A DNA stretch of 8,720 bases. Origin: Streptomyces speibonae (GTDB lineage: Bacteria; Actinomycetota; Actinomycetes; Streptomycetales; Streptomycetaceae). Positions within the stretch are counted from its first letter, which is position 1. The number at the start of each line of letters is the position of its first letter. Positions 1 through 5,605 of the stretch are shown piece after piece. The notes under the pieces were generated by a model. That model saw nothing but the letters and a program-made list of their open reading frames with translations, did not search any database and was not told where the DNA came from. Position numbers and translations under genes: made by a program. The stretch lies in the NCBI GenBank assembly GCA_000715605.1, contig KL568532.1:103260-111979 (forward strand), given 5' to 3'.

Positions 1-1029
1 CGCCAGAGCCGCCGGCGCCCTCCGAAGAAGAACAACACCTCGACGATATTGCTGGTCGTGGCGGGTGTCCTGGTCCTCATCGGCGCGGTCCTGATCGGCC
101 GCTGGGCCATCAGCGGCAGCGGCGGCGTGGGCAACGACACCGTCGCGGCCCCGAATTTCGTCGGCGAGACGAAAGCCGACGCCGAAAAACTCGCCGCCAA
201 CAGCGACTTGAAGCTCAGCTTCGACGAGAAACCCTGCGAGAACCAGAGCAAGGGCAAGATCTGCTCGCAGGACCCGGAGGCCGGTACGAAGGTCGACAAG
301 GACTCCACCGTCGCCCTGGTCGTCTCCACGGGGGCGCCGAAGGTCGCGGTGCCGAGCGTCGTCGGCGACAAGCTCGAGGACGCCAAGGCCGAGCTCGAGG
401 GCGACAAGTACGAGTTCGTCGTCGAGGTCGAGGAGAAGGTGGACGCCCAGGAGCCGGGCACGGTCCTCGAACAGGACCCGGGTCTGGGCGAAGAGGTGGA
501 GAAGGGCACCACCGTCACCCTCACCGTCGCCAAGGAAGAGGCCAAGTCGACGGTTCCGGACGTCCTCGGCAAGTCCTGTGACGAGGCCAAGGCGCAGATG
601 ACGGCGAACGACCTCACCGGCAACTGCACCGAGCAGGAGACCGACGACCCGAACCAGGTCGGCAAGGTCATCAGCACCACGCCGGGAGCGAACACCCAGG
701 TCGACAAGAACTCCCAGGTTCAGATCGTCGTCGGCAAGGCCAAGGAGCAGCAGAAGGTGCGGGTGCCGGAGGTCCGCAACCGGACGCTGGCCCAGGCCCG
801 GCAGGAACTGCAGCAGCAGGGCTTCACCAACATCCAGGTCGCGGGCCCGGGTGCCGGGAACGACAACTCCCTGGTGGTCCAGCAGAACCCGCAGCCCGGT
901 ACCGAGGTGGACAACCCGGCGGCCACGCAGATCACGCTGACCACCCTGGGCGGCAACGGAGGCGGCGGCGGAGGCGGCGGCGACAACAGCAACTTCTTCG
1001 GCGGCCTCACCGGCGGCAACGAGGACTGA
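1..1029 (+). CDS. pknB: PASTA-domain Ser/Thr protein kinase PknB, C-terminal part (5' truncated by window)
   Basis: The reading frame is open from the first base, so the kinase domain lies upstream of the window. What is visible (342 residues) is a basic juxtamembrane stretch (RQSRRRPPKK), one hydrophobic helix at about residues 17-36, and four PASTA repeats at about 47-111, 113-178, 182-246 and 253-316. These carry the typical VPxVxG starts and QxPxxGxxV turns. A Gly-rich tail follows (about 317-342, ending GGLTGGNED). PASTA domains of this family sit outside the cell and bind muropeptides or lipid II, signalling to the cytoplasmic kinase that controls growth and division. Repeats 1 and 3 each hold two cysteines (79/88 and 193/209), which could form disulfides outside the membrane; repeats 2 and 4 have none. 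Assignment to PknB rests on the PASTA architecture plus the neighbouring sortase, pabA and crgA genes; the kinase itself cannot be checked here. Confidence 0.93.
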   Translation, partial: RQSRRRPPKKNNTSTILLVVAGVLVLIGAVLIGRWAISGSGGVGNDTVAAPNFVGETKADAEKLAANSDLKLSFDEKPCENQSKGKICSQDPEAGTKVDKDSTVALVVSTGAPKVAVPSVVGDKLEDAKAELEGDKYEFVVEVEEKVDAQEPGTVLEQDPGLGEEVEKGTTVTLTVAKEEAKSTVPDVLGKSCDEAKAQMTANDLTGNCTEQETDDPNQVGKVISTTPGANTQVDKNSQVQIVVGKAKEQQKVRVPEVRNRTLAQARQELQQQGFTNIQVAGPGAGNDNSLVVQQNPQPGTEVDNPAATQITLTTLGGNGGGGGGGGDNSNFFGGLTGGNED

Positions 1030-1065
1030 CCCGCACGAGGGGACCTTCCCCCGCCCCGCACGACA

Positions 1066-1101
1066 GGAGCCCCGGCCCTCCACCGAGAGGGCCGGGGCTC
1101 C
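1066..1101. terminator. Bidirectional hairpin terminator between pknB and srtE2
   Basis: A perfect 15-bp inverted repeat (GGAGCCCCGGCCCTC at 1066-1080 pairing with 1087-1101) closes a 6-base loop, 36 bases past the pknB stop. It lies in the gap between convergent genes, so the same hairpin can serve pknB on the plus strand and the sortase operon on the minus strand. No long T-run follows, which is usual for Streptomyces terminators. Confidence 0.8.
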
Positions 1102-1144
1102 TTGTATGCGCGGGCGCGTCCCCTTGTATGCGCGGGGGCGTCCC
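1101..1144. repeat. Tandem duplication of a 22-bp unit
   Basis: Two head-to-tail copies of a 22-base unit beginning CTTGTATGCGCGGG lie at 1101-1122 and 1123-1144. They differ at a single base (C in the first, G in the second, unit position 15). The repeat starts at the last base of the hairpin stem and ends 8 bases before the srtE2 stop codon. It looks like a recent local duplication in the gap between convergent genes; no function is evident. Confidence 0.75.
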
Positions 1145-1152
1145 CCGGGACC

Positions 1153-1917
1153 TCAGCGCAGTTCCGCCGGCGGGGTCCGGTCCTGGTCGACCTTCTCCGT
1201 GCGGACGAGTTCGCCCCAGACGATGTAGCGGTACTTGCTGGTGTACACCGGCGTGCAGGTGGTCAGCGTGATGTAGTGACCGGCCTTCTTCCTGCCGGAC
1301 TCCTCCGGGATCCCCTTGAGGACGCCGACGTTGTACTTCGAGGTCTCGGGCAGGGTCGCGAAGGTCTTGTAGACGTACCAGGTGTCCTTCGTCTCGAAGA
1401 CGATCGGATCGCCCTTCTCGACCTTGTGGATGTTGTGGAACTTCGCGCCGTGGCCGTCCCGGTGCGCCGCCAGGGAGAAGTTGCCCTTCTTGCCGGAGGT
1501 GGGCAGCGTGGCCTTCACGGGGTCGGTGTAGTAGCCGGCGACCCCGTCGTTGAGGACCTTCATCGAGGTGCCCTTCTCGACGAGGATCTCGTCCCCGGTC
1601 ATCGCGGGCACGTGCAGGAAGCCGATGCCGTTCTTGCTGTCGTAGGAGGCGGGACCGCCGCTGCTGCCGCCCCCGTCCGACTCCTGCTCCCAGGCGTCGC
1701 GGACCTTGTCCGCCTGCTTGTCCGCCTCGCGGTCCGCGACGACGTTGGTCCACCACAGCGAGTAGACGACGAACAGCCCCATCACCAGGCCCGCGGTGAT
1801 GAGGAGTTCCCCGAAGAAGCTGACCACCATCGCCACCGGCCCCGGGCGGCGGCGGCGCGCCGGCGCGGATGCGGGCGGGTCGGAGTGCTGTGCGGTGTCG
1901 TCGGCGGTCGCTGCCAC
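1153..1917 (-). CDS. srtE2: Class E sortase (SrtE2-like)
   Basis: Membrane-anchored transpeptidase expected to attach surface proteins carrying LAxTG-type signals to peptidoglycan; in S. coelicolor the two class E sortases of this locus anchor long chaplins. The 254-aa product has a short basic N-terminus (RRRRPGP), one membrane helix at about residues 29-53, a linker, then the sortase barrel. The catalytic residues are visible: His152 (in LAAHRDGHG), Cys221 (in TLTTC) and Arg230 (in SKYRYIVWG). I chose the GTG at 1917 because AGAGGA lies 3 bases upstream and it leaves 13 bases after the srtE1 stop. An in-frame ATG at 1947 would add 10 residues and overlap srtE1 but has a poorer ribosome site. 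It is the last gene of the minus-strand operon. The symbol is assigned by synteny and similarity to the S. coelicolor pair. Confidence 0.92.
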   Translation of the reverse strand: MAATADDTAQHSDPPASAPARRRRPGPVAMVVSFFGELLITAGLVMGLFVVYSLWWTNVVADREADKQADKVRDAWEQESDGGGSSGGPASYDSKNGIGFLHVPAMTGDEILVEKGTSMKVLNDGVAGYYTDPVKATLPTSGKKGNFSLAAHRDGHGAKFHNIHKVEKGDPIVFETKDTWYVYKTFATLPETSKYNVGVLKGIPEESGRKKAGHYITLTTCTPVYTSKYRYIVWGELVRTEKVDQDRTPPAELR

Positions 1918-1930
1918 GTTTCCTCTGCCC

Positions 1931-3136
1931 TTAACTGACGAGCGCATCCGGCTTGCCCTTGCTGCGCGGCCGTTCCTCGACCATCTTGCCCCAGACGATC
2001 AAGCGGTACTTGCTGGTGAACTCCGGGGTGCACGTGGTCAGCGTGATGTAGCGCCCCGGCCCGGTGAAGCCCGACCCCTTCGGGACCGGCTCGAGGACGC
2101 TCACGTTGCTCGGCGGGGTGACCGGCAGCATCGACGCCGTCTTGTAGACGAAGTAGCTGTCCTGGGTCTCCACGACGATCGGGTCGCCCGGCTCCAGCCG
2201 GTTGATGTACCGGAACGGCTCCCCGTGGGTGTTGCGGTGGCCCGCGAGCCCGAAGTTGCCGGTCTTCGCGTCCGGCATCGCCGTCTTGAGGGCACCCTCC
2301 GCGTAGTGGCCCACCATGCCCCGGTCCAGCACCTTCTTGCTGCTGATGCCCTCCGCGATCGGCACCACCACGTCGAGCCGCGGGATGTGCAGCAGCGCGA
2401 AGCCCTGTCCCGGCTCGAACGCCCCCGGCTGACGCTTTCCGTCCGCCCAGTCCTTCTGGAGGTCACTGACCTCCTTGCCGGCCTGCGCCTGTGCCCGCAC
2501 GTTCGTCCACCACAGCTGGTAGGTGACGAACAGCAGCATCAGGACGCCGCAGGTGATGAACACCTCACCGATGGCCCGGCTGGCGACGACCGCCGGACTC
2601 GCCTTGCGCGCCCGGGCCCGTCGGCGTGCCTCCACACGGGACAGGGGCGCCCGGGAGGCCTCCTCAGCGGCCTCTGACGCCCCCTCGCGGCCTCCGGCGG
2701 CCTCGTGGCCCTCCGCGGCCTTGTGGGAGCCTCCACGGCGCCCCTGACGCTTCCTGGCGGCCTTTCTGCGGGCCGCCCGGCCGCCCGGCGCCGGCGTGGC
2801 TTCGGCAGGGGCCGTCCTCTTCGGGGGCTCGGGGATGCGCAGCGCCACGGTTTCCTCGTCGACCGGCGGCAGCGTGGCGGTGGCGTCGGACGCGCCGCCG
2901 TAGGCATCGGGCTGCGGGTAGGGCTCCGGCTGCGGGTAGGACTCGGGCTGCGGGGCGGGGACGTAGGGCTGAGCCTGCGTGCCGTCGTAAGCCTGCGTGC
3001 CGTCGTACCAGCCATCCCCGTACGAGCCTGGCGCTCCGTACGCACCGGGCGCCCCGTACGGCTGCCCGCCGTACGAGGTGCCCTGGTCGCCGGCACCGTA
3101 GGCGCCGGACTCGCGCTCGGGGCGCAGCGCCGTCAC
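1931..3136 (-). CDS. srtE1: Class E sortase with long disordered N-terminus (SrtE1-like)
   Basis: Second sortase, 401 aa. Residues 1-180 are low complexity: a Gly/Tyr/Ala/Pro part (GAYGAPGSYG), a Pro-Gln-Glu-Tyr part (PQPEPYPQPDAYG) and a basic Ala/Arg/Glu part. A membrane helix at about 187-207 follows, then the catalytic domain with His300 (LAGHRNTHG), Cys369 (TLTTC) and Arg378 (SKYRLIVWG). With the disordered part preceding a single helix, the first 185 residues are probably cytoplasmic and the barrel outside. The GTG start at 3136 is favoured because it shares a GTGA with the pabA stop, a 4-base overlap typical of translational coupling; the frame is open further upstream but would intrude into pabA. 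The catalytic Cys lies 32 residues from the C-terminus, as I recall for S. coelicolor SrtE1. The N-terminal extension may offer tyrosines and basic patches for cytoplasmic contacts; that is inference. Confidence 0.92.
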   Translation of the reverse strand: MTALRPERESGAYGAGDQGTSYGGQPYGAPGAYGAPGSYGDGWYDGTQAYDGTQAQPYVPAPQPESYPQPEPYPQPDAYGGASDATATLPPVDEETVALRIPEPPKRTAPAEATPAPGGRAARRKAARKRQGRRGGSHKAAEGHEAAGGREGASEAAEEASRAPLSRVEARRRARARKASPAVVASRAIGEVFITCGVLMLLFVTYQLWWTNVRAQAQAGKEVSDLQKDWADGKRQPGAFEPGQGFALLHIPRLDVVVPIAEGISSKKVLDRGMVGHYAEGALKTAMPDAKTGNFGLAGHRNTHGEPFRYINRLEPGDPIVVETQDSYFVYKTASMLPVTPPSNVSVLEPVPKGSGFTGPGRYITLTTCTPEFTSKYRLIVWGKMVEERPRSKGKPDALVS

Positions 3137-3771
3137 GCCGTGGACCTGCCCACCACGGGGGCGAGCCCCGCGGACCTCGCCACCGCGCCCTGGTCCCCGC
3201 ACTCCACCAGCCAGTTGGCCAGCATCCGGTGGCCGTGCTCGGTCAGCACGGACTCGGGGTGGAACTGCACGCCCTCGACGGGCAGTTCACGGTGCCTCAG
3301 ACCCATCACTATGCCGTCGGGCGTCCGGGCCGTGACCTCCAGCTCCGCCGGTACGGTGGCCGGTTCGGCGGCCAGCGAGTGGTAGCGCGTCGCCGTGAAC
3401 GGGGAGGGCAGGCCGGCGAAGACGCCCTTGCCCTCGTGCGTCACCGGTGAGGTCTTGCCGTGCAGCAGCTCGGGCGCCCGGTCCACCACGCCGCCGTACG
3501 CCACCTGCATCGACTGCATGCCGAGACAGACGCCGAAGACCGGCACCCCGGCCGACGCGCAGTGCCGCACCATGTCCACGCAGACCCCGGCCTCCTCGGG
3601 GGTGCCGGGGCCCGGGGACAGCAGCACTCCGTCGAAGCCCTCCTGGGCGTGCGCCGTCGACACCTCGTCGTTGCGCAGGACCTCGCACTCGGCGCCCAGT
3701 TGGTACAGGTACTGGACCAGGTTGAAGACGAAGCTGTCGTAGTTGTCGACGACGAGAATGCGCGCGCTCAC
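3133..3771 (-). CDS. pabA: Aminodeoxychorismate/anthranilate synthase glutaminase subunit (component II)
   Basis: Class I glutamine amidotransferase, 212 aa, the usual length of TrpG/PabA. It hydrolyses glutamine and passes ammonia to a chorismate-using partner (PabB or TrpE) for folate or tryptophan synthesis in the cytoplasm. Visible motifs are the N-terminal ILVVDNYDSF, the oxyanion-loop SPGPGTP at 52-58, the nucleophile Cys82 in GVCLGMQ, and His171 and Glu173 in FHPES, completing the triad. The GTG start at 3771 overlaps the stop of the upstream small gene by 4 bases (GTGA), and its own stop overlaps the srtE1 start in the same way. The larger open frame extends to 3951 but would overlap the small membrane gene and adds no conserved sequence. 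No synthase component I is in the window, so whether it serves folate, tryptophan or both cannot be told from sequence here. Confidence 0.93.
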   Translation of the reverse strand: MSARILVVDNYDSFVFNLVQYLYQLGAECEVLRNDEVSTAHAQEGFDGVLLSPGPGTPEEAGVCVDMVRHCASAGVPVFGVCLGMQSMQVAYGGVVDRAPELLHGKTSPVTHEGKGVFAGLPSPFTATRYHSLAAEPATVPAELEVTARTPDGIVMGLRHRELPVEGVQFHPESVLTEHGHRMLANWLVECGDQGAVARSAGLAPVVGRSTA

Positions 3772-3929
3772 TGGTTGTCCACCGTCACATCGTTGAAGGG
3801 CAGCAGCGGCTCGGCCCACGGGAAGACGTACTGGAAGAGCACGTAGACCACGGCGACGATCAGCACCAGTGAGATGAGCGCCCGCACCCATCCGTTGCCC
3901 GGCAGATGCCGCCAGATCCAGCTGTACAT
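3768..3929 (-). CDS. Small single-pass membrane protein, 53 aa
   Basis: Starts at the ATG at 3929 (MYSWIWRHLP), with AAGGGA 4 bases upstream. The open frame runs to 4055, but the extra residues are not membrane-protein-like and lack a ribosome site. The product has an aromatic-rich N-terminus, one hydrophobic helix at about residues 16-37 (ALISLVLIVAVVYVLF), then a short acidic tail ending DVTVDNQ. Its stop overlaps the pabA start in GTGA, so it heads the tightly coupled group with pabA and the two sortases. A -10-like TAGTCT (minus strand, 3979-3984) lies about 50 bases upstream, but no clear -35 is seen. No function is recognised. It is of a size that automated annotation often misses, and position suggests an envelope-related role; that is only inference from neighbours. 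Confidence 0.75.
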   Translation of the reverse strand: MYSWIWRHLPGNGWVRALISLVLIVAVVYVLFQYVFPWAEPLLPFNDVTVDNQ

Positions 3930-4099
3930 GCCGTCCCTTCCGTCGTACCACGGCACCAGACCCACGCCGTACGCCAACAGACTAACGGCGCGCCCCCTCC
4001 GTTTTCCCGGCCTCCACGGGGTGTGCGAAGTCCGTACGAGTCCCGCCGCGTGCACCGGTATGTACGTGGCGCGGGGCCGAACGCCTCACGCCGGAGCAT

Positions 4100-4113
4100 G
4101 TTCCACGTGAAAC
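4100..4113. other. parS-like ParB binding site (one mismatch)
   Basis: GTTCCACGTGAAAC differs from the Streptomyces parS consensus GTTTCACGTGAAAC at one base (position 4), which breaks dyad symmetry on one side only. It lies in the 220-base gap between the DUF881 gene and the 53-aa gene, about 170 bases upstream of that start. ParB binds such sites near oriC to organise chromosome segregation; degenerate sites are known to be bound. Confidence 0.7.
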
Positions 4114-4149
4114 ATCGGCGGGGGGCGGCATCCGCCGGTGTGCGGACCG

Positions 4150-4929
4150 CTAGTCCACGGGCTTCGCGTGGTGCAGATCGACCGTGCCGGAGTAGCCGGG
4201 CAGGGTCACCGTTCCGTGGTTCTCGACCTTCCAGCCGAGCCCGTAGACATTGACGTACACCATGTAGTTCTGGATCGCCGGCGAGGCCGAGAGCGCCTTC
4301 TTCAGCTTCGCCGGATCCCCGACCGCGGTGATCTTGTACGGCGGCGAGTAGACGCGCCCCTGGAGGATCAGGGTGTTGCCCACACAGCGCACCGCGCTGG
4401 TGGAGATCAGCCGCTGGTCCATGACCTTGATGCCCTCGGCGCCGCCCTCCCACATGGCGTTCACCACGGCCTGGAGATCCTGCTGGTGGATGACCAGATA
4501 GTCGGGCTGCGGCTCGGGATAGCCGGGCAGCTTGGCGGTGGCGTCCGGCGGGGCGTCGTCGAGGGTGACCGTGACCGCCTCGCCCTTGAGCTCCTGGGTG
4601 CCGGCGCGCTTCTCCAGGTCGGCGAGCTTCTCGTCCTCGGCCCGGGTGCTGCCGTCGTCCCTCTCGGCCAGCGACTCGACGTCCTCGCGCAACGCGCCGT
4701 TGGACTCCTCGAGCTTCCCGTTCTCGCGGCTGCGCTCGTGGATCAGGTCGGACAGCCTCAGCAGTGAGGCGTCCGTACGGATGTCGGTGCCCTTGGCCGT
4801 GTCGAAGCTGGTGAAGAAGATCAACCCGGCCAGGGCGAACACGCCCGCGGTGAGGATCCGCACGGGCCGGACACGGCGTCGGCGGACGGGACTGGATTCC
4901 GGTCCGGGGAAGTCGGCAGAATTGCTCAA
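4150..4929 (-). CDS. DUF881 family membrane protein with coiled coil
   Basis: 259 aa. Order of parts: basic N-terminus (PVRRRRVRPVR), a membrane helix at about residues 24-41, a heptad-like charged coiled coil at about 54-108, then the DUF881 domain at about 115-250 (GEAVTVTLDDAP, INxP-type core around YLVIHQQDLQAVVNAMW, GGAEGIKVMDQRL, TLILQGRVYSPPYKI). The C-terminal part should be outside the membrane. The start is TTG at 4929, supported by AAGGG 4 bases upstream (and AAGGAG further up) and by the lack of any other in-frame start nearby upstream. The gene diverges from crgA with a 141-base gap, the same partnership seen beside crgA in mycobacteria. The biochemical role of DUF881 proteins is not established to my knowledge; the coiled-coil and single-pass layout resembles divisome-associated bitopic proteins, which is inference. 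Confidence 0.88.
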   Translation of the reverse strand: MSNSADFPGPESSPVRRRRVRPVRILTAGVFALAGLIFFTSFDTAKGTDIRTDASLLRLSDLIHERSRENGKLEESNGALREDVESLAERDDGSTRAEDEKLADLEKRAGTQELKGEAVTVTLDDAPPDATAKLPGYPEPQPDYLVIHQQDLQAVVNAMWEGGAEGIKVMDQRLISTSAVRCVGNTLILQGRVYSPPYKITAVGDPAKLKKALSASPAIQNYMVYVNVYGLGWKVENHGTVTLPGYSGTVDLHHAKPVD

Positions 4930-5070
4930 CGTACCCTTATCTCCTTCGGCGCCGTGGAAGGACTACGCTAACGGACGCCCGGGGGAGCCCTCGGAGTCCC
5001 CTTGTACGCTGCTCCGAGCCCGACCCAGTTCCCTGCGCGGCCACGCAGCGCATCGACAGGAGAGACCCTC
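4930..5070. promoter_or_regulatory. Divergent promoter region of the DUF881 gene and crgA
   Basis: This 141-base gap must hold the promoters for both divergent genes. Two copies of TACGCT (4964-4969 and 5005-5010) are the only -10-like hexamers I see for crgA, and neither has a convincing -35 at 16-19 bases. The crgA ribosome site is AGGAGAG at 5058-5064. I cannot place transcription starts. Confidence 0.3.
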
Positions 5071-5325
5071 GTGCCGAAGTCACGTATCCGCAAGAAGGCC
5101 GACTACACGCCGCCGCCGGCGAAGCAGGCGACGGCCCTCAAGCTGACCAACCGCGCCTGGGTCGCGCCCGTGATGCTGGCGCTGTTCCTCATCGGGCTGG
5201 CCTGGATCGTCGTCTTCTACGTCACCGACGGCACCCTGCCCATCGATTCCCTGGGCAACTGGAACATCGTCGTGGGCTTCGGGTTCATCGCCGCCGGATT
5301 CGGCGTCTCCACGCAGTGGAAGTAG
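5071..5325 (+). CDS. crgA: Cell division inhibitor/coordinator CrgA
   Basis: 84 aa, the usual length for CrgA. The protein begins [15 protein letters not shown], the characteristic basic N-terminus of the family, and has two membrane helices at about residues 30-51 and 62-80 joined by a short loop ([13 protein letters not shown]), ending QWK. In Streptomyces CrgA holds back FtsZ-ring formation and links aerial growth to sporulation septation; in mycobacteria it is a divisome membrane protein that contacts FtsZ and septal synthesis proteins. The GTG at 5071 is the start: AGGAGAG lies 6 bases upstream and the product then matches the family N-terminus. A frame open from 5002 would add unrelated residues. 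A strong hairpin follows 25 bases after the stop. Confidence 0.95.
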   Translation: MPKSRIRKKADYTPPPAKQATALKLTNRAWVAPVMLALFLIGLAWIVVFYVTDGTLPIDSLGNWNIVVGFGFIAAGFGVSTQWK

Positions 5326-5350
5326 CGCACTCCGCACAGTGAGCGCTGCT

Positions 5351-5382
5351 CTGCCCAGAGCTGTTCCCACAGCTCTGGGCAG
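5351..5382 (+). terminator. crgA hairpin terminator
   Basis: CTGCCCAGAGCTGT (5351-5364) pairs perfectly with 5369-5382 across a TCCC loop: 14 bp, located 25 bases after the crgA stop. It ends 2 bases before the first DnaA-box-like sequence, so it should keep crgA transcription out of the box cluster. Confidence 0.8.
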
Positions 5383-5384
5383 GA

Positions 5385-5596
5385 CTATCCACTGAGTTAT
5401 CCACAGCCCTTGTCCACATGTGGATAGGGAACCCGATCTGTGGATAACCCTTCGAAGGTTGACGCCGGTGTGACAGAAACACTGGCAACCGAAAACATGT
5501 TCGCAAGTCGCCTGACCTGCGCAAACACCGGTCGATCGGTGAAAGTCCCGGCCTCCCGGCACCCTGTGCACAAGATCCGCCACGAACTGTGGACAA
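5385..5596. promoter_or_regulatory. Cluster of DnaA boxes outside oriC
   Basis: Nine-base DnaA boxes found by eye: TTATCCACA 5397-5405 (+), TTGTCCACA 5410-5418 (+), TGTGGATAG 5419-5427 (- , CTATCCACA), TGTGGATAA 5439-5447 (- , TTATCCACA), TGTGCACAA 5565-5573 (- , one mismatch) and TGTGGACAA 5588-5596 (- , TTGTCCACA). A weaker CTATCCACT is at 5385-5393. TTGTCCACA and TTATCCACA are the strong Streptomyces and general bacterial boxes. The second and third abut head to head with no spacer; the third and fourth start 20 bases apart, about two helical turns. The cluster fills the 280-base gap between convergent crgA and the rhomboid gene, so a promoter role is unlikely. S. coelicolor has DnaA-box clusters outside oriC reported to bind DnaA and moderate initiation (H69, H24, D78, from memory); this may be the counterpart of one. 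No AT-rich unwinding element or dnaA/dnaN gene is present, so it is not oriC. Confidence 0.85.
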
Positions 5597-5605
5597 CCTC
5601 GGCCC

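Noticed and set aside
1606..1614. CACGTG core at about 1609 and a second CACGTG at about 2032 as further parS sites
   Set aside because: Only the central hexamer matches; the flanking GTTT/AAAC arms are missing and both lie inside sortase coding sequence.
1102..2677. Long plus-strand open frames opposite the two sortase genes
   Set aside because: They are Arg/Val/Leu-rich antisense shadows caused by high GC; they lack ribosome sites and recognisable domains, while the minus strand encodes complete sortases.
2880..3080. Repetitive GC-rich DNA as a possible non-coding repeat array
   Set aside because: The periodicity follows the Pro/Gln/Tyr and Gly/Ala/Tyr codons of the SrtE1 N-terminal tail and needs no separate explanation.
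3775..3783. Isolated DnaA-box-like TTGTCCACC
   Set aside because: It is a single one-mismatch site inside the small-protein coding sequence, as expected by chance.
5490..5510. Possible LexA-like box (GAACATGTTTTC on the minus strand, within CGAAAACATGTTCG)
   Set aside because: One half-site is off by a base from GAACNNNNGTTC and the position is between convergent genes with no promoter to control.
5464..5541. Two small hairpins (GCCGGTGT/ACACTGGC at 5464-5486 and CACCG/CGGTG at 5526-5541) as rhomboid terminators
   Set aside because: Stems are short or contain a mismatch on the relevant strand, and no T-run follows; support is too weak to call.
5326..5605. Origin of replication (oriC)
   Set aside because: There are fewer DnaA boxes than a Streptomyces oriC would have, no AT-rich unwinding region is seen, and the flanking genes are not dnaA and dnaN.
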